DNA of 64,000 nucleotides, from assembly GCA_030704615.1 (NCBI GenBank), contig CM060733.1:18662001-18726000 (forward strand). The letters are read 5' to 3'. The stretch comes from Takakia lepidozioides. Taxonomy: Eukaryota > Streptophyta > Takakiopsida > Takakiales > Takakiaceae. The notes below the pieces were generated by a model, which did not search any database, was not told where the DNA came from, and worked only from the letters and a program-made list of their open reading frames with translations. Positions 20,805 to 33,319 of the stretch are shown piece after piece (position 1 is the first letter of the stretch; each line of letters begins with the position of its first letter). A program made the position numbers and the translations under genes.

Positions 20805-21577
20805 CAGTGTTGGCTGGGTATGGCATCTTGACATGCATATCCGGCGGTTATTTGCCGGTTATACACATGTGCATAACCAGAAAGTGCAGCCCCCGCAGGA
20901 ACCGGCTATGGAAGGGAACCGGAAAAAAAAATCGAGCTTCCTAACCGGCTAGAGAACCGGCATGGTGATTATAAGAATGTTATACCCGGAGCAAGATCCG
21001 GAGCAAATGTGGATGGCGTAGAGGCAGTTCTAGATAATACAAGTGTAAGGGTTAGTGATGGTAGTTATGAAATTACAATGTTGGGGAGATTAGGTGCACA
21101 ACATTAATGAGAATGTCCAAGTAGGAAATTAATTAGTTGGGCATTTGGCATTTGGCTAAGACGATAGTTGTAAGTTGTAAGCTTAGTGTATTAAAGGGGC
21201 AGAGAGATAGATGACAGGGTTGAACGTTTGAACTTTGAACCCGAGACCCACAACTAATACTCTAGTGGCTTATCACCAGGCCATAGCCCTTTTGTGTATA
21301 GTTTTACACACATACACAAAAATGCTAGAAAAAGTAAAAATAAATCAAAGTGGATGAATCCCATAACCGGTACCATGGAACCGGCAATTTTTAAGATGGC
21401 ATAACCGGTAGATTGAGAACCGGACAAAAAAAAAATCCATGTGTTTATTGAGAACCTGTAACCGAGATGTTTTTCAAACCTATTGGTATACCCTGCCCCG
21501 GCCATCCATTTTTTTCAAAGAGTACGCCATAACCGGGACCGGGAGAGGGCTCAAAACATGGTACCCGGCCAACACTG
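20805..21577. mobile_element. Non-autonomous hAT element 1
   Basis: It starts CAGTGTTGGC and ends GGCCAACACTG. The 8-bp duplication GTCTGAAG flanks it (20797-20804 and 21578-21585), diagnostic of hAT. It is 773 bp, non-coding, with many AACCGG/CCGGTT motifs near both ends. It interrupts the FCP1-like exon. Confidence 0.95.
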
Positions 21578-21656
21578 GTCTGAAGCACAAAAGACCGTTG
21601 ACGCTTAATATGACAAGCATTCGTTTTTTCTGACCCGAGATGATTTGGGTGTTTAC

Positions 21657-22524
21657 CAGTGTTGGGTGGTTCTTGCATTTGTGAAAGAACCTTCGGTTCT
21701 GGTTCCACAATTATTTCAAGAGACGGTTCTGGATCCAGTTCCAGTTTTTTTTTATTGAGCCGGTTCCGGTCTGGTTCCGGATCCAACTTTTAAACATGGG
21801 GGCGGTCCCGGTTACCGGTTAGTTGCTGATAAAAACCATCGGTTCCGGTTAGGTTCCGGTTCTATTTTAAGAATATATTTGTTTAATTTAATTAGATTTA
21901 AAATATTTTATCAGTCCGGTAGATTAAATAGCAGTGTATTCACATATTTGAACTAAAATCCAACGATGTTGTTAGTTTTCACTAACACCAAAAAACAAAC
22001 AAAAATACTCTAAATATACTGGTAGAAGAAAATGGGTAAAATTTTTATGGGTTGAAAGTACTATTCAGCTACCTGGCAAGTATTGGCATCTTCAAACATT
22101 TTATTAATGAACTTAGCCAAGATATCAATCATGGAGCTGGAGATTGAACCCAAGGTCATGGCGCTGAAGCATTGAACATAGAATCTCATGGCCTTCAAGC
22201 ATTGAACCCAGGATAGGATCTCAGGAGCTTGAGAGCATTAAAGAAGTTTTGCCCTGGGCCCACCAGCTCTCTAGTGTTATGCCATGTTGCCAAGGCCCAC
22301 CAAGGGTTCAAGAACCAGAACCTGTTTTTATCCCTATGCGCCCCGGTTCTCGGGTTCTCACACCCAGCAGGAACCGCCGGTTTGGTTCTGCGCCGATCCC
22401 CATTGGTAGGTTCCGGTTCCGGGTCAGGTTATGTAGGAATGGGCCCGGTTCCGGTCCGGTTCCGGTTAACTTGAACCTGAACCGGCGGTTAACCTGGGTC
22501 CCGGCGGGTAACCGCCCAACACTG
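21657..22524. mobile_element. Non-autonomous hAT element 2
   Basis: Tips CAGTGTTGGG and CCCAACACTG with the 8-bp duplication GTGTTTAC (21649-21656 and 22525-22532). It is 868 bp, with CCGGTTCCGG-rich subterminal DNA like element 1. Only 79 bp of host exon, including one duplicate of each target site, separates the two. Confidence 0.95.
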
Positions 22525-22817
22525 GTGTTTACGCTCTTAGAGGTGGTCACCTAGAAATAAAAATGAAATATCATTAGTACTGCCAAAGAACAGAACATAA
22601 AATAAAAATTCACAAAAGAAATATCACTTCGGACCATATGTCGAAGTGCATTGGGTATCTATAAGAGAGAGGCCCCATTGGCTAGTAACATAGTTCATCT
22701 TCTGGCAACAACATCAAAAGACATAACCAGTGCAACGCCGAAAAGAAAAAAACTCATATTCTTCAACAAAACATATAAAGATAACAAGAAATGAGAATAA
22801 TGCGAAAATATTTGATA

Positions 22818-24960
22818 CCATTTTAGGCAAATCGCTTAAAGACTTCTTTTTTAGGCTTTGTGAGTCTTTTTGAGTCTTTTTGGATATTGGGAGCTGCAAT
22901 GATGATGACAAATCAGCTTCTCGACCTCCATCAGCAGTCGAACACTTCAATTTTGATCTTGGGAAAATATGCCATTTATCTTGAGATATATCCGTTTTCT
23001 CACTTGCATTCGATGACTCGGATCCTGTCGATCTACGAACCGAATTGGAGAATCTTTGAATGGAGATTCCACCAGTATTTTTTGTTGCGGACCTCACTTT
23101 GCATGGTATTTTCTCAGATTGAGAGGATGTTGTAACAAAAGAGTTTTCATTGTGTAGATCTGAAGTTATCCCTCTTGAGACCACGAAACAATCAGACGAA
23201 TGCTCGGACATGCTCGGCTCAACTGAAACATATACAAGGTCATGCTCGCAAAATGAAGTTTTAGTACATTTACCAAAAACATAAAGAACAAACATAAATC
23301 ACATTATGTATGTTATAATAGTAACTTACCTTCGCTTCTCGTACTCTCGGCTTTGAGAGATCCATAAACTTCCCTTGCCTCGCCAAGAAATGTGGATTTA
23401 TCCATTCTAAAATACTACATTTTGGACTTGCAGCAATTGATTCCGAAAGATCCATGAATTGTCCATGCCTTGCCAAGAAGTGTGGATTGATCCACTCCAA
23501 AATACTACGTTTTGGACTCGCAGCTATCGGTAATTCAGATGATGCATCTCCACAGGGCAATTCAGATTGGGGTGGAATACTCTCCATTATAAGTCGTCTT
23601 CATGCACATGGATCCATTCTTGTATGTCCCGATATCTGAAAGAACAAAAATAAAGATACATTCTTAACCATGACATCCAACCAATTCATATGAATGGGGA
23701 TCATGGATAAAACAAACTTCCAAATATACCTCTCTCTCCGAGATCCGTAGTTGATTGTAAGAAGCAGATATAACATCGGTATCTTGAATTGAGCCAATCA
23801 TTGACAATTTCGGAAGACCCGTGCTACAGTTTAGGTCCATCTGTATAGCTTCCAAATTAGCTGATTCCAGTAGTGGAGCAATCTGTGAAAATGCATGAAC
23901 ACTTAATGTCAAAGAAAAAAAAACACAAACATATATGGGAAACTTTGCACCTCATGCCAAAGTGAAATGAAGTGAAGTGAAGATAATGATTGAGATGAGG
24001 CATGCATACAAATCATTGAATCAATTTTGATAGGTTGATTGCAAAAAAATGGGAATGAATGTCAGGAACGAACTTACAATATCGAAAACTTGGTGTAACT
24101 GACTAGGTGAAATATGAGGACGGCGGTCAAAATTTACAAGTCATCTGGTTCTTTTCTTAGAGAAGATAATATGGGCATTGTTATATGTACTTAAGGTCTT
24201 TCCATGCTTTGTGGAACAAGTCCCTACTAATGGTACATTGATTGAGAAGGAAGGACTTCGAAACAGAGGCTGAAGTGACCTCAAGTATAATAAAAAGAGA
24301 AATGTTTGGAGAGTGGTTGGGCTTAATACCTCCATGCCCACTACAGTAGCCATTTCATGCGGAAGTATATGAGCGTGAAAGCTTTGGTTGTCCATATCTG
24401 TAATATGATAACAGTTGTTTTGTGTGATAGTTGGGACCGAATTATCCTTCAACTCCTCGGTGGCCTGCATACAGTCAAGGGATACACACCTAAAACTAAC
24501 ACCATAAAATCTAGAAGATTATGAAGAGACATGGAATGTTTAAATCTTTAAATGAATGTGAAATGCAAGACATGGATGATGGTACCAGTGTATTGTCGAT
24601 GTGGACATGAGTTTGTGGTAACACATTTGATGAACCCATTCTCCCGCTATCATATAATTTTTCATCTCCAATTGATGGATAAGAAAATTGAGCCAATGTT
24701 TTCTCCATAAGCACATTGGAGTCGACTTGAATGCAGTAAGCATCCTCAATGGTGCAACTAAGAGAGACAATGTCTAGCTGAAGACTAATATTCGAAGGAG
24801 TCGGAATCCGTTCGGCGATGTTGTGTTGTGCGACGAAATGCTCCGGAGATTGAATGAATGTTGATTCGATTGCAGTTGGAGTGCTATCAATTGCAGGCTG
24901 ACAAGATCCAATGGAAAGAAACGAGGGACCAAATCAATAGCAATTGTGAAATATGATGTC
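22818..24960 (-). pseudogene. Ser-rich linker exons between the two FCP1-like domains
   Basis: Several minus-strand open blocks with good GT-AG borders: 23222-22818 (PSMSEHSS ... SDLPKM), about 23640-23331, 23882-23732 (IAPLLESANLEAIQ), about 24470-24330 (ATEELKDNSVP ... MATVVGME) and about 24910-24560 (ERIPTPSNIS, LDIVSLSCTIED). They are Ser/Thr-rich and show no known domain. The 23.4-kb block contains an 81-bp-scale internal duplication: SILEWINPHFLAR occurs twice. They may join the domain at 25.2-25.9 kb to the one at 20.2-22.5 kb in a single protein, or belong to the second gene only. Introns here hold palindrome copies at 22626, 23942 and 24255. Confidence 0.5.
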
Positions 24961-25210
24961 AAAAATATCCATCAAGTGATTAATGCCACACACAAGTAAG
25001 GGAACCCTATTACTTCGGAGATGAGACATTCAAATGGAGTAAATTATATGAATATTTGTAATCTATATATGCATAAAATAGTTTGGTGTTCGAAAACATC
25101 ATATTTTAACATCATTAGTAACCAAATAATCAAAGATAAAAAAAATAAAAAAATGTACACGATAGAGAAGAACAAAGATGAAATTTATTTGATTTTCATA
25201 AATACTATCA

Positions 25211-25897
25211 TCAACGACTTTTCTTGTACGCATTCTTATCAAGATAGTTCATCAGTTTTCGAAACTTTGGATCCTCCATATTCTCTAGTGGAGCCCCGAA
25301 TCTCTCCGAACCAACATATGTGGCAACGGACATTGCTCGCGACAATCCGAGGAGATATTTCTCAAGTTTCTTCAATAAGCATTTGTCCTTTGCAATTGTT
25401 TCAAAGGTTGGAGGGTAAATGCATGACCACGTGGGATTAACAACACACTTTGTTGGACTATCATCAACAAGGAGAGTATTGACCTCATCATATCGACCTG
25501 GGTACTTCTCCCACACTTTCCTACGAGGCTTAAGAAACATAGATGAATGATCTGTTTGATTTTGTCTTGCCTTGTACTAAGGATCAGTATTTGGGGGGCA
25601 GACTATGCAGTCGTTCTGAGTCATAACAAAAACAGGTTGTGGCAGACCTTCAAAAAGTCTCTTAACAATAGGCATGAGGTTTCAGAGCATCATGCAACTC
25701 CAGATAGCTAGATCAAATGAACCACTTAATGAACGCCAGACTTGATCATAACGTTCACGTCAATAGACCAATTTCTTGCCAATAACTAAGGGCTGTTTGA
25801 AATGTTTGCTTGCACTGGAATGTTTCTTCACAACAATACCCTCCTCAATTTTCTCTGTGCGGCAAAGCACACCGTTCAAGTCAAATATAATCAACAT
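25211..25897 (-). pseudogene. FCP1/NIF-type phosphatase-like domain, copy 2, with three stops
   Basis: A single minus-strand frame of 229 codons starts MLIIFDLNGVLC, the intact HAD motif I with both acidic/Asn positions of plant FCP1-like proteins, then LAIWSCMM and VNTLLVDDSPTKC (motif with the VDD of this family). It is broken by three in-frame stops, seen on the plus strand at 25760-25762, 25682-25684 and 25577-25579. Frame is otherwise conserved, so decay is recent or selection lasted until lately. Family members dephosphorylate proteins such as the RNA polymerase II tail; the substrate here is unknown. Confidence 0.75.
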
Positions 25898-26330
25898 TTA
25901 TTTTTGGACACTCTGTATCTCGCCAAGAGGTCGCTGAGGCTCATTCTGGTGAAATCAGAGAGTTGCAACCCCGAAACAAACGAGTTAGCAAGAAGATACA
26001 CAATTATTGTAATAACCATTCAATAATACGAAGGCAACTAAGCACAATTATTTATACTGTACATATACACACATGGGTCTGGCTCCGAAATCAAAGAACC
26101 ACAACATAATATAATGTTCTTGAATCATTGGGGCCAATGGACAAAATGTTATAGTTTTGGGTCTCACTGCTATATCAAGAGTGGATAAAAGATGACACTA
26201 AAGAGTTATCCATAAGTGTACGTATCACATTGGGTCATATGATGTAATTAACTTTGTTATGTGTTTGAGAATTCAATACTTCGGAACATGTTTTGAAGTC
26301 CACACATCTAGAAAAATTGTAGAGTGAAGT

Positions 26331-29300
26331 TCATATAGTGTAGTAGCACTTTACCATATTTGGAGATGTTTCACCCTGCTCATTGCTCATCTCCTTGATC
26401 TGCTGCTGTTGAGGTTGATTTGGAATGATTGGGGGAATTCCCTGCTCCTGGAGCCTTTTTTGTGTTATCTCTTGGATCTGTGACAACATCTGCAGTGCAT
26501 GTGCTGCTCCAGTGCTGTGTGTCTGTAGTGACAACGGGCTAAGGACTGCGTTGGAGCTTGATTAACGTTGGTAATCACAGCATGACTTGTCACTTCCACT
26601 TGGGTCTGAGTTGTCTGATGTAACTCTGAGGGTGATTGCGACATAGTGATCTCCCTCGTTTCTTAGAGTTGAACGTAGAACACACAATTATATTCATGAA
26701 GATTAATAGTTACAAAAGATGGATATCAAACATGTAATCAAATAGTTTACCAAGGAATGTACTATTCAAATTTATTGCAGACATTCATATCAACGGTTTT
26801 CAACAATGTCTCATCATCTACCCATTCATAGTGTTTCCCGATCAGAGATGTTACGTACTTCATTCACTTTCCCAGTAGACGATCATTCTCTACGCCTCTT
26901 CGTGGGGATGGGAGATTGAAAATCCAGAGGCCTATCACTAGCTGCAGGAACAAAACCCCTATCATCTTGCTCAGCCTCTACATCATCTAAGGCATTTGTT
27001 TCCTCTGGACGTGGGGATATTAGACCCCTCCCAAGTACCGCACCCATTATTGACTGGACACGATAAGTCGGAATGGCATGTGGGACAGGCTCAAGAAACT
27101 GCACTGTTGGTGGGCGATCACCATCATCATTGTGAAGAGCCACATCCAAGACATCAACAAACTCTGTCATGGTATTTTCCGGGACCTGCACATCAGACGC
27201 AATTGGATCTACCAGATTCACCAGATTGGCCTAATGACCCGTGGCATCGTAATCCAGCATCAGATTCATAGACCCAAGTTTCAAATTCCTCTCAAACGAC
27301 AATAATTTCTCGTTATTTTCCTCGTTATGAGGACTACTAGTACCATCACCAATACCACCAATACTTGGACCTCGGGTGGCACTGTCTTCTGTGATTTGAG
27401 CTGAGACTCTTCTGACCACATCGTCTTGTGGTTCCTTACTATTAGTCATATGTTGATTGTCTTCGTCTGACACGCTGGAATCTGAAACATCCACTATGGG
27501 ATTGATTGTGCTAAGGATAATAGGGTTCAGTGGTGGATCACGCCCTCCATGTTGACTCCCAGCGGTGCTATGTTGGCCTTCAGTTGGACCTTTCCCTTTC
27601 TCTTGAAGCGTTAAGTAACGAAACTCTGCCTCTACCTTCTGTTTGCATACCACCTTTTGGTCGTGGGAGTTGAAGTCAAGAACGCGTACTTGAAGAGCCT
27701 GGTGACATGATGATTAACCGTGTCAGACAAAAGATACAAGCTAGAGACAGTGGAAAAATATTAAACATCCTACGCATGAATTATAAAATGACTTCGGACC
27801 TTGTTTCAAAGTCATCAACTAACAAAAATGAGATAAGTGAAAGAGAGCAAATATATAAAAATAAAGTGAAGAGATATAAAAAAAACTGTAACTCAGAATA
27901 TATTTATAATGACGCTAGCACTTACATGGAGATGACAAGAAAGTGCATGTCCTCCAAAAATATTGACCGCTGCCATTCCTGCCATGCAAAACGAAGAGGC
28001 GATGTACGCATAGGCAGAGCTGCGAAGCTCATGAGTGTAGGACTTCAAATTCAGCTCGCGGTCTGTAAATTCGTCATTTGTACCCCTCAAGACAGTCTGA
28101 ATTGGTTTGACTCTCAGACATCTGTCAATGTGCTCCTCTGGATGCACAAACTCTGTAGATGAGACCGGAAACACATAGTCCAGACAAAGATATGGTTCCG
28201 ACTTGCGTAATGACCCAAACTGGACTTTGTCAATCCTGTATTTCTTCTTGACCTCAAGCCATTTTTCTCTTTTATAGGGATTTGTATTGTCCTTTGTCCG
28301 CAATGGAAAACCAAAAACGTGCATGATGTCGTCAATTATAAACCTCATTTTCTTCATGTGCTCAATATAATTGGTCATGCTCTGAATAGACTTGTCTTGG
28401 CCCTTATAAAGGTGGCGAACAGTCAGCTTGCAACTGAGAAGCTTTTCCGCAATTTTCCCCAACTGCCGCCCAGATAGCCCCTGAATAGTCCTTAGCTGAG
28501 ACCTAGTCATTGGAACCTGTACACCTTTGCAAGGCTTCCCAATGTTATCGATAAGGCGTCCATCCTCCCATTTTTGGAATACCATTTTCCACTTCTCCCA
28601 CACTTCTTCCTCTGATAGAATGAGGACCATGGCCTCCTTCACAGAAATCTGCTCCATGATAACATGGACAGCTTGCATAAAATCCTGCGAGATGAACCAT
28701 ATTGTAAGGACACATCTCTACCATGTTCGATGAGCATTTGAAAAAACATAAGGTCAATGTTTTGCTTCTTACCACCCATTGAGCGCTTTCCGAGTGGCAG
28801 TGGGAATCATTATATTTTTTGGGTATGTTTTGTAGCTCATAAAATAATCTGCAATGTGTCACCTTCTCTGGAAATGTGATATTAAATTTTTGTGCCTTGT
28901 TTGGATCGTTTAGGAGTTTGGATATCTTCACTAGCCTCAGGACATCATTTGACCAAATGATCTTGGCCGGCCAAGTACTGTAGTATGTCTTCAACTCATC
29001 ATTGTCAACCTCATGAATAAGCTCCTGTAACCAACTCTAGAATGTTAGATCATGGACTTCGAAACAGAGGCCGAAGTGGGTGACTCAAAGACTTTGGAGG
29101 GGGAGGGTAACCGTACCTTGGCAGCAATTATGGTGTGTTGCCCACCAATCACAAAGAATTTTGCATTCTTCATCTCGTCCCAAGACTGTGGTTTGTTGGC
29201 CCAAACTTGACCGTCATTAGTATATTGGGGTAATGTAGACGGGATGCTTGGAATCGAGGACTCGGAGCTGGAACAATCTAGCCTTTACTTCATCCTTGTG

Positions 29301-30274
29301 CTTAAATGTTTAGTGGCCGATAAACCATTTGCCTCGGTGCTTGCTCCATGCTCAATATGGGAATATCATGGATTTCGTCAGACCCAAATGGAAACAAATC
29401 CCTGTAAAATTTGTTGAGCTCTTTTTCCATTTGCTCACATTTGTTTTTGTTGAAAATTTCACCAGGTTTTGGCTTCTTGTCGGTTGCAAATACATGGTCG
29501 AGTGGGGCTCTGGACTTTCTCTTAGACTTTGATGGTGTTTTTTCATCATCATCGTCTTCAATGGATGCTTCAGTGGTCGACTTTTTTTTTCGAGTGGTTT
29601 TTTTTTTCCTTTTGAGTTTGTTCGGGCTCCTGCTCATCTCTTTTCTTCTCATTCTCTTTTCCTAGAATAAAGAGGTGTCCCTGAAATCTGGACCACTCCA
29701 AAGTGAAAGTAGACTCACTTGGAACTGTTCCATCGCGTGGGAACTTAAACCCAGATTCCAACAACCCAGCCATGAGGCCTTTGTCCACATTTGTCGTCTT
29801 TGACGCATACCCAATGGTTCGTCCTTTCTGGTCCTCTTCTTGAAGAAATACCACCACATACGGATTATCAACATTAGGCTGGATCTCCACACCCAAAACA
29901 TGTGCGCATTCCATCTCCAAAGCCCCAGGCTCATCTTGTTCCGTATACATGAATCGAAAAACATGGGCCGGAGGATTTCCTCGCATATTAATTCCCCAAG
30001 AGGACACTTTGTCTGATAGATAGAATATTGAGTTATGCTCGGTTTGATATTATGGAGACTGTTCAAAAATAAACTCCCCAGCGATGTCATAAGTCATGAT
30101 GGGTTTGCATGCATCCGGACATTTCTTCCTGCAACATATCAAATAATTCTTTAAGCCACCAAGATTGAACTGAAGGACTTCGAAACAGGGTCCGAAGTTG
30201 TTTCCATGTATTACAAATGGTGGGTACGAAATTCCAACTAATGAAAGAAGAATGAAACACCGTAATAGACACAA
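26331..30274 (-). pseudogene. Large degraded gene with ParB/Srx-like motif and helix-turn-helix-like region
   Basis: Minus-strand coding blocks run from about 30274 to 26331. 30130-29600: SSWGINMRGNPPAHVFRF, LEMECAHVLGVEI, preceded by a stop after EFIFEQSP. 29652-29302: Lys-rich KRKKKTTRKKK and SDEIHDIPILSMEQAP. About 29320-29110, over frameshifts: RGKWFIGH, HKDEVKARLFQL, then FFVIGGQHTIIAAK. 29030-28770: TWPAKIIWSNDVLRLVKIS. 28678-27893: MTRSQLRTIQGLSGRQLGKI, which reads like a DNA-binding helix pair. 27653-26883: acidic tail ending PTKRRRE. The VIGGQH..IAA motif after an L-rich helix resembles the G-x-H box of ParB/sulfiredoxin-fold proteins. That reading is tentative. Frameshifts near 29.3 and 29.6 kb (poly-A runs) and the stop make it a pseudogene. 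Confidence 0.55.
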
Positions 30275-30439
30275 GAGTTAGGGGAGATCAAAATTGTTAT
30301 TTTGTGACATATGAAACATTTAATTCGATAATAACATCACATACAACATTGACATGTTGAGTAAACCCTCTCTGCAAATGTGAAAAGGTCTTTATCACTA
30401 ATGATGTACACTGGATGATGGCGACGTGGGTGGTGGCTA

Positions 30440-31110
30440 TGAGTATGGACTTCGTAACAGGGTCCGAAGTCCACCTCGTCAGAGATCTAACAGTAAAAAT
30501 GTTTAAGTTTAAAGTTATTGCGGATATATATGGATGATCTCCAAGTCCCTGTATATACAAAAAATACAAATACTTAACATGAATAAGAACGAGGATTCTA
30601 TAGATGTATCATCTGGTGGGGACTTCGTAACAGGGTCCGAAGTCCACCTCGTCAGAGATCTAACAGTAAAAATGTTAAGTTTAAAGTTATTGCGGATATA
30701 TATGGATGATCTCCAAGTCCCTGTAAATATAAAAAATACAAATACTTAACATGAATATTCAGTAGATGTATCATCTGGTGGGGACTTCGTAACAGGGTCC
30801 GAAGTCCAGACAACTCAATTAACGATTGTAGGAACACTACATTTAGATATACAAGAACATTTGAATGCAATCTCTATAATATCTATAGATAGACTTGGAT
30901 ATAGGGTTTGAGGTCCATCACAAAAAGAGAGACAGGTAAACATAGGATCTCAGGACCTCTATAAATAAATATAAATATTTAGTCTGACCAAATTGCACCA
31001 ACTTATATATGAGTTTGCATTATGACATGACAACTATTAGTGATGGCAAGGTGGTGGTTCTGGTTCTCAGAATGGACTTCGTGACAGGGTCCGAAGTCCA
31101 CCGAGTCAGA
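30440..31110. repeat. Tandem array upstream of the ParB-like gene, unit 162-173 bp
   Basis: Three near-identical units begin at the palindromes at 30449, 30622 and 30784, sharing CACCTCGTCAGAGATCTAAC and GGATGATCTCCAAGTCCCTG. A shorter related unit with the palindrome at 31076 follows (CACCGAGTCAGAGATCCGAC). Confidence 0.85.
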
Positions 31111-31137
31111 GATCCGACTTGAAAATTTACTTCATTC

Positions 31138-31400
31138 CCTATATATATATATATATATATATCACATATTATTTTAAATATAATATAATATTTTTATGAA
31201 TTTAATATGAATAAATATGTATTATATAATATATGTACACATAAACAATATATACTGCATATATAATATATAATCTACATTATATATAACAGATAATATT
31301 TTAAAAATATGTATATATATATTTGATATTGATGTACATGATATATATATATATATTATGTTTTTAATATATTTATAAATATATAATTAACATTCTATTT
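31138..31400. repeat. AT-rich (TA)n-like tract
   Basis: Nearly pure A/T with TATATA runs, at the centre of the region between divergent genes. It may be a helically unstable or scaffold-type region; nothing coding. Confidence 0.7.
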
Positions 31401-33319
31401 AGAACTAGTATATGAGATCCCAATCCGAATGTTGAATGTGCTCCAAGAGCCATTGATATCTATGTTTCAATATAAATTCGATATGTAGATTTGTTCTTGA
31501 ATTCGGGGTTTCAAGGTTTCAGACCAAATTCATGCCACAACATGTATATGAAACAGTGATCGTGTGCTAAATGCCACACCGTTTCAGACTGTGTTATGAT
31601 ACAGAAAGAATTAACAAACTTGAATCATGTATTTGTTCTGCGGGAGATGTTGTATTTGCTTAGACCATCCGCACTGTGTTCACAAACATAGATATCTGTG
31701 AATATTATTTGTATATGCCATCACCAATGTTGGTGTTCAATGATGGAGAAAGAGCCTCAAGGTATTTGACAAAGAAAAAGAGATTCTGAAGAGAAAGAGG
31801 ATTGAGAGAGGGAGAGAGAGAGAGATAGCACGAACCTAAGCTGAAAATCGTTAAAAAAAATTATAAACAGAGAATTTCTCACCTACTTGAGCTACTGGAG
31901 CCCGTCATGCTTGCGGGCTGGTCCCCGCTCCTCCCTACTCGCAGCTATGTCTGCTGGGGTTCCTGAAACCAAACTTACCCTCCCAAGTACGTTGTAAACA
32001 CCTAGTCCAAGAAATACCAAATCGTCATAGCCAAATCGTGACATCTACAAGAAGAGTCATAGCCCGCAGCTGCTTTGAGGTTGATGGCTACGGCTGCTGG
32101 CCATGGCTGCTGGCCATGGGTTGCTGCTCTTCTAAGACCAAGTTGAACTTCTCAATACCTTGTAAACAACAAGGAAAAACCACATTGTGATACCTACATG
32201 AAGAGCCAAAAACCGCAACTTGCTTCCTCCGGCAAGCTGCTGGCTGCAACTGCTGGTCTAATCTCCTAATACCAACTTGACCCTAACTTAGAAACACCAA
32301 GCTTGACACCGCTCCCAAGTACCTTGTAAACGCCAAGCTCGTGAAATACCAAGCACGCCAAGCACGCCAAACGACACGGTCCAGCCAACTTATTAATCGT
32401 TCGAAACAGGAAGAGTCATCTTTAACCCGCCGCTGGTTTTCATCGTTGTTCGCAGGCTGGTTGCAGCTCGTCTCTATAACATAAGGAACATTCAAACTAA
32501 CACTAACAATCTCTAACAAATAAATTTCATTTGGATCATGACCTGAAACAAAATTTCTCTCTAACGCTAATTCTCCACCCTATAAATCTCTCTAACACTA
32601 ATACTCCAGACTTGCCTTGCAAATCTAAGGTACTCTCCTTGCTCACAAAGATTCTACGCTCACATTTCGCTCGCTCCACGCTCTCACTGTCTCCCTCACA
32701 CAGCCCGATCGAGCAGCTTGGCTGAAAACAAAAACCAAGAGAGAGAGAGAGAGAGAGAGCTCTCTCTTTCACGATATAGACTTGGCAAATCGCTCCTCTT
32801 CCTCACCATCGGATCGGTTGTGGCATTTTTCCTTGGATGGAAAGAATGGATGTAGGGTGGATAGTCCATCCATCCAAATCCATAACTAGCTACTTTGGGG
32901 GCCCTGCAAAATCCATTATGGCGGGTAAGCAGCGCCTCCAAAAACACATTATGGGTCCATTAATGTGAGGATAAAGTGCAGATCTTGCCCCCCTAGTGGT
33001 TTGGGGCTCAATTCCTTTTGGCATGCACTCAATGGACATGGGTCGGGATCGTGCACATTAAGAGGATAAAAAATGGACCTCCACACATCCGCGGATTTTG
33101 ATTGGGCCGTCATCTATACATGGCCGAATTCATCCATCATGACCAATATTTCATCCAGGTTATGGTGAAGTAATCACCATTTTGACCTTGATTAGTTTGA
33201 TTAGTTCAATAAATTCGATCCCCATTAGGCTAGATAAATTTGATTAAATGTGGTATATGCATAAAGATCATATTCTCAAATTCATTTTATTTTCTTCTTT
33301 GAAAACAAAAAGATGAAGT
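31401..33319. other. Non-coding centre of the giant element
   Basis: No ORF with a recognisable domain. There are tandem-like GCTGCTGGCC words around 32090-32240 and a (GA)n run at 32738-32760. A half-palindrome (TTCGAAACAGG) lies near 32401. Confidence 0.4.

Larger units (their letters stand above)
19590..22550 (-). pseudogene. FCP1/NIF-type phosphatase-like domain, copy 1, broken by two hAT insertions
   Basis: With the two hAT elements removed, one exon runs from an acceptor at 22550 (TTTCTAG|GTGACC) to about 20225. It encodes RMLVILSVNGLLC, then PFVIPRPGVIEFLK, VSIWSCAQKDVL and ILLVDDEPSKALRNP: the order of a HAD-superfamily FCP1/NIF domain. In the family the first motif is DxDG/DLNG with a catalytic Asp; here that position is Ser (LSVNG), so phosphatase activity is unlikely. 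A further exon, about 19993-19590 (VNHEEELRNIIRQ, RRRRVMHLLQG), may form the C-terminus. A 22-bp palindrome lies just before that exon's acceptor. It resembles 25211-25897, so the element carries two such domains. Confidence 0.7.

Noticed and set aside
22330-22530. CCGGTTCCGG-rich DNA as a separate satellite
   Set aside because: It is the subterminal part of hAT element 2 with perfect target duplication.
25012-25033. Possible further 22-bp palindrome (ACTTCG arm)
   Set aside because: The second arm is ATTCAA, so the inverted arm is absent.
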